Made by a program: the position numbers and the translations under genes
Part shown: piece by piece, positions 36,447-50,499 of the stretch
Layout of the letters: each line of letters opens with the position of its first letter
How positions within the stretch are numbered: the first letter of the stretch is position 1
Notes under the pieces: generated by a model
What the model was told of the DNA's origin: nothing
The model's input: the letters and a program-made list of their open reading frames with translations, nothing else
The model's database searches: none
NCBI GenBank assembly: GCA_027886175.1
Contig: JAJNNQ010000075.1
Location: 55,303,001-55,367,000, forward strand
From: Phylloscopus collybita
Taxonomy: Eukaryota > Chordata > Aves > Passeriformes > Phylloscopidae
Direction of reading: 5' to 3'
DNA: 64,000 nt

Positions 36447-36884
36447 TGACGTGGAACAGAGTCTAAGAGCTAAGAGAATAAAATAGGTATTTATTAAAAG
36501 GCCTTAAAAGATACACCTTAGGCAGTACAAGAGCCTGGCCAGGGCTACACCCAAGGTGGACCCAAAATGATCACAAAATGCATGGCTGGTCATGAGGTCT
36601 CACACTTTTATAAGTTTTGGTCCATTTGCATATTGGGGTTTAATTGTCCAATTACAGCTTCAGGTTATGAGGTCCCATCCTCCTTGTTTTCTCTCTTCAG
36701 TCCACTGTTGTTTATGCTTTTGAGCCTGAAACTTGTACCCTTTGTCCTTGGTCTCCAGCAGGAAAAGGATTTGTTCTGTCTACCTACTCTGTGAAGAGAG
36801 CTGACTAACACTTAATATGAGGCTCAGAACTACACACCTAGGCAGCACAGAATCTGAAAAACATGGAAGTGAAAACTTAAGACA
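36447..36884 (-). mobile_element. Solo LTR of an avian endogenous retrovirus
   Basis: The LTR reads on the minus strand. It starts TGTCTTAAGTTTTCACTTCC at 36884, has TATAAAAG (plus-strand 36605-36612) and AATAAA (plus-strand 36490-36495), and ends near GTTCCA at about 36452-36447. The text matches an LTR I remember from passerine genomes (GGCCAGGGCTACACCCAAGG, then TTTGCATATTGGGG and CCTAGGCAGCACAG). No internal sequence is attached. I could not find a matching target duplication. The 75-codon plus frame inside is not a gene. Confidence 0.8.
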
Positions 36885-36889
36885 TATTT

Positions 36890-39620
36890 TCCCCCTCTTA
36901 CTTGATCTTTTCATGATCTTTGGCTTTCTCATTCAAGGAAATCAAAGCTGCTGACTAGACAGAGAATGAATTTTTTGTGATGGTTGCAGCTGAGTTTGAG
37001 TTTAGTTGGTTCAAATAGAGACATTTGTGACCCTTTTCTCATACAGTGATATTCTTTGCTTTATTTTAAGGGCATTTAAGCCACTCTCTTTTGAAAGTGA
37101 CTGATCAGGAGTTGTCAACACACACACATAGCTCCTCACTTTTGTTGTATCTTCTGTAACCCAGAATGTCTGCACATAGATTTCTGAATTTTTTACCTTC
37201 AAAAACAATTTCTAGCTTTAGAAATCTATTTAGTGATACATGGTAATTTTGCATGTGTGTGTGTATGTTTATAAGATTTTTTGTGGTACTATCTAAATTT
37301 TTAATATAAGAAGGGAAATTTAAGGATCAGTGTTTATTGAAGTTGGTCATTGACAGATGTTTATGTCTAGATAAGGAGAAAGCTCTGTTCCATCCTCACT
37401 GCATGAAAAGGCTCATTTAGTTTCAGTGAAGTTACTGGGAAAATCCTCAATGTGACAGCAGGGTTAAAAACATGTCATTGCAGATGCAGTCTCAAAAAGA
37501 TTCACTTGGCACAAACACCATCTCTGAAAATGTGTGTAGGTCCAGAAAACCAATATAAATCAGATGGCAGGCTTCACAGAGTGAAGAACGGAATTTAATT
37601 AAAATCCATCTCATCTGCATTCACACCAATAGGCACCTCTGAACTTAGAAATAAAAAAAAAGAAAATCTGATTTCACCATAGTATTGGAGAACATTTGCT
37701 GAAGTGCAGCATGTAATATTTTCCAGAAGAATTGCACTTGTTATCACCATGAAATCCTTTCTGTACTTTGGGAAATATCTCAACTGCAGATGATTTTGTA
37801 TCAGAAACAATAATTTGATTTGTGGAGCTGGCTGAGAGCATCTATGTTGCTACCCTTTGCTATACACAAACTTAATTTCAACAACATGCATGTGGCATAT
37901 AAAACACTTTTTAGCAGAACAACAATTACTGTATATTTCATATATTTTATGATTGATACCTATCTTTTATCCAAGAGTAATTAAATTTCATCACTGAAGT
38001 TGACTAACATTTTGAATAACATTTTGACTAACAGATTTTGCCAGATGCTAGATAATATTTCTGAAAAGGACAAAGTCAAAATCAAGGATTCCCAGTCCTG
38101 TTAAGATAGCCAAATTTAAAGGAATGGCTCCTTTTTATATCTATGACCACATAGATAAAAAAAATTCAATTTAGTGTGGTTTTTTTCATATTTTCTGAGG
38201 CTATCATAGTAACTGTGGTGTTTATGAATGCTTCTGGACTCATCTTCAAGCTGCTCTGAGGATTCAATGAAATTATTTAAAAAAATAAGAGCATTGAACA
38301 GAATATATATGACAAAGGATTAGTTAGCATGTATCAGGGTTTATACAGAGAAATTCCATTCAATGAGAGATATTAAAAGACTGTTTCAGGAGGAAATTAT
38401 TAGTTAGAAAGCCAAAAAATATCAACAAGCAGCTAAAACCAAAAGCAAGAACACTGCTTGCCAACAAAAAAAAGAAAAAAAGAAGAAAAAAAAAAGAAAA
38501 AAAAGGAAGTTTGCAACAGTAACAGGATATTTCTGCATAGTTAGATTGTCTAGTGCATTTTTAATATCTTTATGTCTTGTAAGGCTATAACAATAAAAAG
38601 GTGCATCAGTGAGAGTTAGTAGCATTACTTCCATATTGATCACTAAGAATTTAGTGCTATTGAACATAATTGATTATGATCAAAGAAGAATTGCTGTGGG
38701 ACAGCACATTAAAAAAACCTTTTTCAAAAGCATTTCAAGATTCCTTGGAGTACCAATTCAAAATAAATAGCACTAAAAAGAAATAAACACTGAAACTTCT
38801 AATACATGACATAGTTCTGAGAACCCTATATTCACTGAATGAAACAAAAATTCTTACTAAGGGGATAATAGCAAGCTAGAGTAATCCTGGCTTAATAGAA
38901 TTCTAATAAACATTTTTAACCTTCTCCCTAGTTTTGGACAGAAAATTATCTATTCCCCTCAAGGTTTTCTTCTCGCTCAATCATTAATATAATTTTTACT
39001 TTAATTCTTCAGTACTGATTTGTTATTGTTCTACTGTTTCTATTATTACTAGAAATAAATTCAATTTTCATTTATAGAACTGATAGCATTCACTATCTAT
39101 TTCTCTTTTAAGTAAATATATAGGATTTTTTGTATGAACAATGTGAACATTTAGTCACTAAAACTGCTGCTAAGTGGAGTGGCAGATTCATCATCTCATC
39201 AAACAAAAGTTTTATGACATAAAATATTAAAAGCCTGGTCTAGTTTGACTAGATGAAAATTAAAGATCTGCAATTACAAGAGGTCATATCATCATGACAT
39301 TATGCTTCCTCTTTGCCCTAAATTTGATGAAAAATTATCAAAGATGCTGTGGTTGCCCACCATAATTCAAGGACTCAATTCTTACAGTGCCAGGCTTGTA
39401 ACTCACATGAAGTACCATCATGCAAGTAGAAATTTGGAGAAAAACTGCATTGAACATCTGCCTCTCTTCCCCAATTTTTAATAAATATTTAAGCAATAAA
39501 AGTAATTTAGGAAATTAACACTTACAAGAAGAAGACCCTAGAAATAGTTAAGAAAGAAGACGAAGCCTTTATCTACACTCATGTACAGAATTATACATAT
39601 TATACATACCATATACTAGG
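36890..39620. other. AT-rich DNA without a recognisable gene
   Basis: Frames below 82 codons. A short GT run (37255-37266) and an A-rich AAAGAAAAAAAG tract (38466-38510) are low complexity. Nothing else was identified. Confidence 0.5.
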
Positions 39621-39625
39621 GTAAC

Positions 39626-40212
39626 AGAATCCCAAGATGATTAGGGGCTGTAAGGGACTTCTGGGGATCATCTAGTCCAACTTCCCTGCCAAGGTATATT
39701 CACCTAGAGCAGGTGACACAGGAACACATCCAGGTGGATTTTGCATGTCTCCAGAGAGGGGGACTTTACAATCGGCCTGGGCATCCTGTTCCAGTGCTCT
39801 GCTACCCTCAGTGCAAAGAAGTTCTTCTTCATGCTGAGGTGAAACTTCTTGTGTTTTAGTTCATGGCCATTTGCTCTTTGTCCTGTTGCTGGGCACCGCT
39901 GAAAAGTCTGGCACCATGCTCTCAGCACCCACCTTAGAGATGTTTATATGCATTGATGCAAACCCCTCAGTCTTCTCCAGACTAAACAGGCACAGCTCTC
40001 TCAGTGTCTCCTCATAAAAGAGATACTTCAGACGCCAGATCATCTCTGCAGCCTCTGCTGGACTCTCTCCAGAAGCCCCTTGTCTTTCTTAGGAGCCCAG
40101 CTGGACACAACATTCCAAATGTGGCCTGACTACAGCCATTTAGAGGGGCAGGATCCCCCTCCCTCGGCCTGCAGGCCACACTCTTCCCAATGCACTCCAG
40201 GATACCAGGATC
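39626..40212 (-). mobile_element. CR1 LINE fragment, long 3' region
   Basis: Antisense CR1 from its 3' end at left (ACAGAATCCCAAGATGATTA) rightward through TCTGGGGATCATCTAGTCCA, CCTGTTCCAGTGCTCTGCTA, TTCTTCTTCATGCTGAGGTG, CACAGCTCTCTCAGTGTCTC, and TGCTGGACTCTCTCCAGAAG to CCACACTCTTCCCAATGC. It is one of the best-preserved CR1 copies in the window, about 590 bp. The minus-strand frames at 39704-40043 lie inside it and are 3' UTR, not coding. Confidence 0.95.
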
Positions 40213-40214
40213 GT

Positions 40215-43200
40215 TTCAAATGAGAAATCTTCACATGGAAGCTATGAAAAATGTACAGCCGTGTCAATGGAGTTAATACAGTTTTCCCAGGCTCATACAA
40301 CATAAGAAAATATATGTTTTCCTGTGGCTGCTTCCTCAGGGATGGAAAAATCCTGCAGTAACTCAGAGCTCATTGGTACAGTTTCTATGCTCTCACTCAT
40401 GCAAAGAGGACAGGCAGGAGTGTCCAAGTTTGCCAGCATCTGGAAAAAATTCTAGAAAATCTCTTTAACATAAACCAAACAAATTTAGGGACTACTTCAG
40501 TCATCACTAGAAACAGCTTCCAACAACCTCCTGATCCTCTATATTTACTCTAACAGCTTTCCAGCCAGTCTAAGTGGACTTCTGAGCTATGAAACAGTTC
40601 TAGACTTTTACTGAACTGCCTAAGGCAGAACACCAGTGGTCAGCTTGTGTTGAAAGACTACTAAAAGGAGGGGGTTGAAAATCGATTCCCTAAAAATTAG
40701 AAAAGTAAATTTTGACAAAGAAACAGGTATTTCAACTCCATAATACAGTAACTAGCAAATGATTAAAGATGAATATGGGATATTTAGCATCATAAAACAA
40801 GCTATAAAATTGATGAATAGAATATTCCCAAAATACTCTCACAAATAAATCACAGAGACAGTATTGAAATAATGATTAAATTCCTGTTTAACTCACAATA
40901 TCACTAAAGATTAAGTATCATGTTTGAAATAATTAGCTTATAAATGGAACCTGTAAAAAGGCTTTTCTTACCTTTTGTTTTCTTCCTCATGTATTGCATA
41001 TACAAAGGCTCGATGATTTTTTTAAGCTGAGCCTTTGTAAAAATACTTAGACGTAATCATAAGATGGTCTTCCTGAAATCCACGAAAATAAGAATGAAGT
41101 CATTAACAAGATCTGTGAGTTAAAATCCTTCAGTCATGATGACAACATCATCTTGAAATGCAGCATTTTAACATGGAAGACTCTCCAGTCCTATGGAAGA
41201 CTCCTGCAGAATCAATATTCGGTGTTGTGGGCAGAGTCAGAAGTGAAAAAGAGACAGCAAACACACCCCAGGTGACTCCCTGTGTCACCGATCTGAGTTA
41301 TAGTGATTTGAAGACATAAATGATAAGCCAACTTTACACAGTACAAAGTGTTTCAAAGTCATCCCAGAGACAGTAGAATCAGTGTTAACATACCTAGGTT
41401 CAATTCCATATTAGTATTGATAGCTGATTTCCAAATTGTGGGATTATCATATCTGAGTAATGCCACCCTAAAATATGTGGGCATGGGACTATAAAGTACT
41501 CTGGATATTTCTTCATGTTATTGCATCATGTATATGTTGCATATTATTTAATATTTCCTTTCATGCTTCTGTGTGTTTGCATTTCTAGCATAACTGCTTT
41601 AATAAATACATTTTGAACAGCAAACCAACATTTTTCATTTAAAGAAATAACTCAAGAAGGTAAAATTTATAAAATATTATGCTTGTAGTTTTTCTTCTAA
41701 ATTTAGAAAATTGCTAAAATAATTCTTCATTAAAAAAACATTTTGGTTAGAATTCATGATAGGCAACAGTACTACTTGGATTATAACAAATAGATAAATA
41801 AGCCTGAAGAATAGTACAGTTTTATTAAACTTAATCACCTTTGCTGATTATTTATCAAAGTTATACTTAGTGGAATATACATAAGAGTACTTGGTGAGGC
41901 TTGATAAGCTTGTGCTTTGCTATCTGTTCATGTGTCACAGAAATCAAGATCAACCTTCACCCTCCAAATATCTCATATGCTTTCATTTAGATTATGTATC
42001 CTGCCCCCTCAAATTTTAATTCATTCTACATACATATTTGACTGAAAGATGAGTTTCAGTTGACTTCTAAGCCTTGATGAGAAGAAATAAAATTTTTAAG
42101 CACACACATAGAAACAAATATGTTATAATTATAACAGATTCCTCTGAGAAGCTTTTCCTAATATGATGTTCCAGATGGCAGGTTCCTAATAAGCTTAAAA
42201 GCTTCATGGATAAAACCCTGGACATTAGAACTGATAAATAAATTGCTTTAAAACAAAGAAGAAGGAAAAATTTAAAGTTGCAGAGGTCAGTCAGTACTGT
42301 GAACCCTGAGATTTTAATCCCTCTAAAGTACACAGATAGGAGGACCATCTGCAAACTAATTCAATTCAGAGATGGCTGAGCACAACTAATTCCTTGCTAG
42401 AGGTAGAAAAAACGAACCAACTTGCTTAGAGAAAATAAAATTTATTCTATAAAACAAAACATATACAAAAAATGAAAACCCTGTATGTTAGTGCTTGAAG
42501 AGAGAAAGGAATGCAGAAAATAAGTAAAAAGATCACTTTCTCATCTAAAAATCAACAAATCAGTTTATAGACAAGATAAAAGCAAGGTAACAAAGGCTTT
42601 CAGTGAAGAATAATTAGAAGAAGAGATACTTAAAGAAAGAGGCAATACATTTGCACTTCAAATTTCTTAGCAATAATTATACCAAAAACTAGCTACAAAA
42701 AGAGAAAGGGGTCAGAGGTAAAGTGTGGGGAGAGGTTTTCCCACCAAGCAGTCATGGATCTTTCTTCTATAATACTATGTCACTGTCTGTCTCAGATTTG
42801 AAGGCAATCAGTAAAAATGCATCTAGCTAATTTATCATAAAGACAATGCTTATTAAAGCTAAACCAAAACAAACCAAAAACCCTCTGAAGGTAATTAACA
42901 AATATGAATTGCAACGGGGCTGTCAATCCAAAAGGGCGCAGCAGAAGGTCAGCTTGAACAACTCCAAAGCCATTGCTATTTCATATATGGATGGTGCAGG
43001 TGACAGAGTAAGGAATACATTTTGAAAGTTTTTTGAGGACACCAAAATGAAAAGAAGTGAAAGCAGTGTGGTGAACAAGAGCAAAATTTGAAATTTTGTT
43101 GATGAAGCTGGGATATCTCAAAAGCCAGCATGAAGCTGAAGTAATTGCAGACTTCTACAGAGAAGAGTGAGCCATCTTTCCATGTATTGTTACAAAAGCA

Positions 43201-43660
43201 AACTTCTGGCAGAAGTCTGCATGGAAAACAATGTGAAAAACAGACAGTTTACACAGCTGGTGTTTTGGAGCAACCCCGTACCTTCTTGATAAGATATTTG
43301 TTCATCTCATCCGATAACATAATTCTGAGATTTACCTCAAATAGGAACTGTCTTTTTAAACATCTATTCTGTCCGAATATATATATATACAAATTTCCCT
43401 AGAAAGCCCACTGAAATACGAGCAAAACATGGAGACAAACTGGCACAGTGTTTGTTGAATAAATGAAGCAGGTTGTATGGGATCCATAATTGGAAACTCC
43501 TCAGCCTCCAAAAATGCGGTCTCAGAAATCTCTAGTTTTTCATGCTAAAATTACATTTCAGTCTATTAGCATTTTACAATTAAGACTTAAAGAGTTTAAT
43601 TCGTATTTACTATCTTTCATAAGATTATGATTGTTTCCTTAATTATATGGTGCTTAAAAA
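40215..43660. other. AT-rich DNA without a recognisable gene
   Basis: Nothing assigned. Frames up to 95 codons (42067-42354, minus) are hydrophobic and low complexity. A GC-richer patch lies at 42900-42960. A (TA)n run sits at about 43378-43388. Confidence 0.5.
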
Positions 43661-44080
43661 CCACATCCCCATTTATTTCATAATCAAGATTAACATGCAT
43701 ACCCATAAATGATGACTACAGCAATTTCACAGATTTAATGAAGGTAAATAGGGGATTAGAAATGTTTAAACCTTAAAGAAAATGGCATATTAATTCCAAA
43801 CATTTACCTATTCATAAATTTCTCTATCCTTGCCCACAACAAATAACATTTTTAAATTGTAATTAGCCAAGCTTGGACTATAAACAAATTTAATGCATAA
43901 ATTGCTGTGAAAACCAGCCTATCTGCTAAAATAAAATGAGTGGATAAGGAACTAGCACTTAGGAATTAAAGCATGTTATTTATCTTTAAATTTTCTACAA
44001 TAGTAATTCAGATTAATCTTATCAATTACCACAGTTATTTTCCTTGAAAATAATAATAATAATAAAAAAGAACTAATAAA
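43660..44080. promoter_or_regulatory. Conserved-element-like AT-rich block
   Basis: Dense TAATTAG, TTTAATG, GATTAATC and GATAAG motifs without low-complexity runs or stop-dense repeats give it the texture of a vertebrate non-coding enhancer. It leads directly into the perfect hairpin at 44086. Only sequence texture supports this; comparison with other birds would decide. Confidence 0.25.
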
Positions 44081-44085
44081 AGCTA

Positions 44086-44126
44086 TTATTTATGAGCATT
44101 TTAACAGCTAAAATGCTCATAAATAA
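44086..44126. repeat. Perfect 18-bp inverted repeat, 5-base loop
   Basis: TTATTTATGAGCATTTTA at 44086-44103 and TAAAATGCTCATAAATAA at 44109-44126 are exact reverse complements, separated by ACAGC. An uninterrupted 18-bp stem is very unlikely by chance, and unlike the AT palindrome at 31520 it has mixed sequence (GAGC/GCTC). It is too short for a classical pre-miRNA hairpin (stem about 30 bp) and no gene is adjacent. It may be a structural or regulatory site, a small inverted-repeat element remnant, or a target of mutational templating between the arms. Confidence 0.9.
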
Positions 44127-44129
44127 CTT

Positions 44130-47100
44130 CAAACAGTCCAGAATTCTGTAAAAGCATGAATCAGGATTCTGCAGTTTGCCCATATCACAAAGATTTAAAG
44201 AAGCTTTTCAAAAAATCTTAAAATATTGAGGAATCTCCAGCATTTTCCCCCATATAGACTAAAGTAGGTAATTCTCTTATCATGTGACAAAATTGGGAGG
44301 CTTAAGAAGAGAAAAGGTATTACCATTAAATTTGTGACTTAGATACTAAACTTGTACGTAAAGTTCAAACTCAAGTACTGGATTAGTCTTGTTAGCTTTT
44401 ACTTGAAATAAAAATAGTTTTAAAAAAATCACAATGGCTTTTAATGGAGATAAACTATTTTCTACTTCTTCTCTGCTCCAGTGCTGCAAGAATGAAATGC
44501 ATGGCAGCATTGGTTGCATTGCCCAACTATGGTGCAATGTTACCAAATGAAGTTCCAAGGTCATGTCCAGACAATTTGAAATATTTGTCGTAAGGAATTG
44601 AATAGCTATAATATGAATTAAAAGGAAAATGCCAGGAAAACAGGGTAAAAGAAAGCAAGTTAGAACACAAATCACAAGGAAAAAATACATAGGTCAAAGG
44701 GTCCCCTTGGTTTCTCATAACACCATAAGAAAAAGGATAAAGTTTTGGAATTCACTTGTGGCTTGGAAGTACAGTACCTAGAACACAGGTTGTTTGAAAT
44801 ATTTTCTACCTCTTCATAGTCTTTGTTATATCAAAACTCTAAACATAAACAAAGTTGCATAAAAATCAGATTACTGATGTTAAATCCCTGTCTCAAATGA
44901 AAAACAGTAAAAATTCTCTTTCACCTGAATAAGGCCAGAAATTCTCCCTGCATAATTATTTTCACTGAGGAAGCTTAGAAATAAAATGAAAACCTCTTCA
45001 GGCAAAGACTGATGTTAAACCTGAGCATGGTGTCGAGGCTGAGTATGTTGGGAAACAAAATGAAGATAATTTTTTTTTATCATCACCACAAACACCACAT
45101 TTGATACCACCATCACCACATTTGATTTTTCAAGGTTACAGAGGAGCTTTCTTGTATCTCAGTTCAGTCATAACTGAGATGCAAAGACAGACAAAAAATA
45201 TAAAACAATTAAGTACTTAAACATTTTCATTTGGTAACCCTGAGAGAGGGTTTCATGGTAAGCTTTTTTCATGAATGTGAAAGATCTCAGAGGCTGTGAA
45301 GTATTCTACATATTTGCCTCTTGATGACCTCATTTAAACAAAATGTGCAAGCCACTGTTTGTACTCACTGAATTCACACTGTAGAGAAGCAGACTAAGCA
45401 TGGAATAGTTGACATCAGCAACCAAATTTACCTCCCTGGAACATATTGGTGTACATGCAGCAAAACATTACAGCAAACTGCTTCACAATACCTATCCTTA
45501 CACACAGAACAGCAAAAGAAATAGAAAGGTTAAGGTTTTAAAAAGAAAAAAAGGTGAAAATATTATTATATTTGAGTGGATTTCATTCACTGGTATGTAC
45601 TTCTAGAAGAGCAATAGATTGGGGTGCTTTCAAACCTAGCCCTGTAAAGGTAAGTAAATAATAATTTTGTTTGAGGTTTATCACTAGAGCAAAGCAGCAC
45701 AGCCCTATGGACAACAGTGGAAACCACTGCGAAACATAAAAGGTTCAGTGCATCTACCACTCTGTTTAACCTTCATAAGGATGAAATGCAAATGTTGTAG
45801 AGCATATTTTGCTTACCTCTTTTCATACTAATTATCAAAAATAAATTAAAAAATTTGCAAAGGTTGTGCAACTTGTGGTGTAGGAGGGGAAAGTACTGGA
45901 GTAATATTTCGGAGAGCTTGCAGTCTACTTGATTACACAGTTTACCTTTTTGGTATATGAACTGATGATTTTTCTTTTTATCAAGATCATTTAATTTTTC
46001 CTTGAAGAAAATTAACAAAAAAATGATAACATGAGAAAAATTCCAATCAAGTTCTGATTCAGACTATTGCTCTATAAAGCGATAACTTTCACTAGACATT
46101 GCAGAATGTTGTTCATGTTGAAAGTCCACAAAATATTTCTCCAGCAGTGAAAACAATTAAAGCTATCTGGGCTGCAGAAATGGCAGGAAGCATCCAAGCA
46201 GTGTTAAACAATAAGAAGGACTTACTGTTCAGGCAGGCAATTTTCTCTGCATGAATATAATGTGATTACAAAGGGAGCTGCTGTAGGCTAATGAGCTCCT
46301 ATTCACAGTTTTTATGGAATGAAACTAAGGGAAGAGTTCAGCATTTCCCCCTGCATTTCCAAGCAGATGGTACTGTGGTGAGACAGTGCCCTTCCATGAT
46401 ACACCGCATAATCCGTGTGCTGCAGCAGCACAAACAGCTCAGAGGTCTCTTCTGTATGTTGATGACATTTAAGATAGACTAACAGAAACTCCAACAAGGC
46501 AAATTGGCTTTGCTGAAGGCATTTAATTAATGGGATTTAACATACATATTATCAGACCCAGCAGAGATTTATAACAGCCTTAGTTTTCTTCTGTAAACAA
46601 AAACTTCTGGTGTTTTTTGTTTGTTTTGTTGTTGTTGGGAGGTTTTTCTCATAAAGATTACAAGCAAAAATAAAACATGGTTGCTTGAAGATAGTCCTTT
46701 TATTCAAGAAGGTCATCTTCAGCAAATTTTTATTAAAGAAAAAAACCCAGAATCTTTTGATAAAGACAGAATTATTTATAGGTTTTTATGTAATTGAATT
46801 GTATTTGATAAAGAAATAGACTCTTCTTTCACATTTACTTTTTAATATGTAGTCCATTATTTATACTGGTAAGCATTGAGTGTGGAAATCAGGACTAAAT
46901 ATCGTTATATACTGTAGCATAGTCTTATAGCTTTCAAATTCAGAAATTAAATCAGGGTTTGACTATGGGATTCGAGATATTTTATTTTTAAAATATTTTG
47001 CTCAAACCACATATAAGAAGTCTAAATATTTATGAGATATCTGGGCAAGTGTTTTGTGATACCAAACCAAGACTGGCAAAATCAACAAGAAAAAAAATAT

Positions 47101-50100
47101 TTTAAAGAGATCCATAAGACAACAGGATATCTCCCTCACTCCTGAACTACTCCTTGGAAAAATGTGCACCAATGCTATTCAAGGTGAACCTCTGAAAAAA
47201 GCATCCATTTTCTCAAGTGATTTAGAAGTAAAAATAAGGTTCAAACAAAAACTTTGAAATTGATTGCAGGAACTGTGTGACAAATCAAATAAAGCACAGG
47301 GTCACATGAATGATATTGCTGTCTGAAATCAGTAGAACCCTTCAGTTTTAGGCAGTTGCACAAACTGGCACAAGGTAGGTAGGTCACATTCACTGTGCTG
47401 GTATTTGTCCCCTTGAACTCTTCAGCTGAAGACTTAACTGTTTCTTAAGCCTGGCTGTTGTTACATTAGAGCTCAGGGACTGCAAAGCCCAGATTACCAC
47501 TGCAAAGTCCACACACAGAATAGTGTGATGCAGTCTTTTTGTCAAATGGAAAATATTTTGCTTGTTTTCTTGATTTTCTCGTAACTGCTCTTCATTCTTG
47601 AATTAGATTTCCTTTTCCAGTTACAGCAAAATAAAAGCAGACTTTGCTGCATTTCTTCTTTGACTATAGAGCTGAAGATCAATGTCTACCTCTATTTCAG
47701 TGAGAAAGTCTTATTTAATATTGAAGAACTATATTTTCTTCCATATCTCAAACCAACATTGAAGCTCACTAGAGAGACATTTCTTTTGTCTGTGTGGAGC
47801 TCTTATTCAGTTTTTATTACAAATGCTGTGGGTGATCATCAAACACTATTTGAAGCTGTGTGCAGAGAAATTACACAGGAGCAGAGCAGGTGCTCAGACT
47901 AGTTCAGCAACCACAGAAAGCAAACCACCTCCTTATCTGTCAGACTTATCAAGACTACTGTTCTCCAAGATGTATTGTTATAGTAGAAAAATGAAAGGAA
48001 ATCAATGCATCTTACAGATAGTTGTTTTATATGAAATTATATTGCTTAAAAGAGAGACAACGTTTCTTTAAAAATTTACTGACTTTTGTGGTTTAATTAG
48101 CAGTATTACACACAACTTGTTTCTGGGGAAATGGTTACACGAACAAGACCTCTACTCCTTAGCTTATTCTCATTCAGACAATTGTTTGGATGTAGATACC
48201 ATTCTCACTTAAAGAGTATTGCACCTAATGTAATTACTCTTTAGATATTAAAGCAAAAATCAGATAAATCTACATTCTAGGAATTAGCAAAAGTTGTCCT
48301 CGAAGTAATACACAGGCTAGGTAACCATGGCTTTGATTGATGAGAGCAAGAGATTCTAGTATCCCTGCCCTTTCAAAAGACACAGAGGAAAATGACAAAT
48401 ATCTGCCTACCCTATAAATTAAATGCTCATATGCATTCTGCAGTTATGTCCAGGACTCAAAGTAAAGCTGAAAACTTAGTAAAGGAGGACATCTTTTTCC
48501 ATATTTCTACCACTAAGTCCCTATGTTCCCTCAGTGAGCAAAATTAACACCATTTTCAGTAATTTGCAGCTTGCTCATAATCTAAAAGGAAGTTGGAGAT
48601 TTAATACACAATTTTCATTCAAAAATAAGGCTTTATGACACTGAAGAGACAAGGTGGGACAGCATAATGATATCTGCTTTTAGGACCAAAAACACTGTAA
48701 CATCAAAGAGCATTTTGTCAGTGCATAGATTCACACAATACAACTGCATGTTCACACTTTCAGTTTGCAAATATTAACCCACAGTTGCCTCTTCATTTTC
48801 CATTATCATCCTTTTATGGCAATACTTCTAGCCCATCTTTAACAGTTTTCTCTCCATTCCATCATTCTTACGTCATAAAGAACAATATTTAGTTCATCTT
48901 AAATTCATAGGAACAGTGAAAAGCTCATTAGAAAATCTATTGATCTGCCATCTTCTTGCTCTTCAAAATTTTAAAAACATTATAAAGATGGCTTCTTATT
49001 CTCAGTGGTAAGATTTTATTGCTATGTTTCCAGAAGAAATCTTCATAATTTATCAAAATTTACAATATTGATATGGAGGAAGAATCCAGTGCAGTCTGTA
49101 AACATCTACAGAGCTCTAGGATTTTCTGTATCCTTCAGACTGAATTAGTTTTTGTTCTCAGCAGAGAGCTCTGTGTGGTAGGAATCACAACCTGGTTGTC
49201 ATTATTTCTACACTGACATCAGAAAAACTCCCAACTGTTTTGAGTGAAGTAGGGATTGACATGGTATTAATCTAAACAACTGATAAGAATGCAGTCATTT
49301 ATTGAGCTAGTTCAATTCTCCTGTGATTGTTTGGAGAACTGTGTTAAATCTAGGAAATAAGGTACTATATTTTAAATTTTGCAGAATGGCAGCCCTGGAG
49401 CACAAGCAAGTCCTCATACAAGTGCCTCCAGGGGTTCATTCATGTTAAAGGAATAGTTAGGCATGAGAAATGATGTTCTCCTTCAGCATCAGGTAGGACT
49501 GTTGCTTAGATACAAAGACTGTCCTTTTATTTGTATTCTTCAGAGAAGAGGCAGCATTGCCCTAAGCCTCACTCCTATGCTAATGCAGCTCTACAATTGT
49601 GCTGCATGGCACAATCTGTTCCTTAAAAAGTAAAAAAGAAGGATTCATGGAAACCTTGGGGTGCATCTTCATAATTGCTCCTATTAATTCGTCGTACTAA
49701 GAGTCTGAAAATTTGAGCATACAGAAATGTTTTGTGAAGAGATTACTATATTCAATAGCTCTTTTAATGTAAACTGAGACCAAGAAATTATTTGGATGGA
49801 CCTTTGAATACATTTCCCCTTCTTAAAACAAAGTCTTTTTTTTCTGGTTAACAGCTGCATAGGCAAAGTAACTACTTCTGCTCTGAGATTTCAGATTATA
49901 TTGCTTCTGGGGAAAAAAAAATTCTTCTCTTAACAAAATAAAATGTCTAAATATCCTGTTTTCCTGCTTTAAGTTATACATTATCAGAATGAAATTTGAA
50001 TTATTTGAGCAAAAATAAGAAGTACTTTAATGAAAAAGAGAATACTATTTGTTTTCTTCTTAGAGGAGTATACCCCAAGATAAATTGAATAGTAAATACA

Positions 50101-50460
50101 TACTCATGACATTGCTTTATTTCAGGTGGGTTTTGTTTTCGTTCATCTGTTTTAAAGATGCATAAAAAATACTTATGTATAACAGCTATTAACACTAATT
50201 TTCCAGAATATTTTGGAAAAGGTAACAAATATTATACTGTTATTTAGCCTCAGTCTTACATTTATTTCACAATAAACATCCATTTAATTTTTGATGTGTC
50301 TGTGTGTTTTACTTTGAATTTATAAGGTTTTACAAACCAATTTTTTTTGTTGTTACAATTTGCAGTGTAATTATTACCTGTTTTGGACTATGACAACAAT
50401 AACTTAACACCACAAAAATGTGTTTCTTCATGAGAAATGTTTATGGATTAAAAATCAAAT
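44130..50460. other. AT-rich DNA without a recognisable gene
   Basis: Longest frame is 114 codons (44346-44690, minus), hydrophobic and without a domain. A direct duplication of CACCACATTTGAT occurs near 45093-45125. The stretch at 46130-46310 looks like a conserved non-coding element. A G/T tract sits at 46610-46640. No repeat family named. Confidence 0.5.
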
Positions 50461-50473
50461 CTGCTCTAAAATT

Positions 50474-50497
50474 TATATATATATATATATACACACA
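50474..50497. repeat. (TA)n microsatellite
   Basis: TATATA run followed by ACACACA. Short and low complexity. Confidence 0.85.
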
Positions 50498-50499
50498 AT

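Noticed and set aside
44346..44690. 114-codon hydrophobic minus-strand frame
   Set aside because: Hydrophobic by AT-rich composition, no domain, no splice or promoter context.
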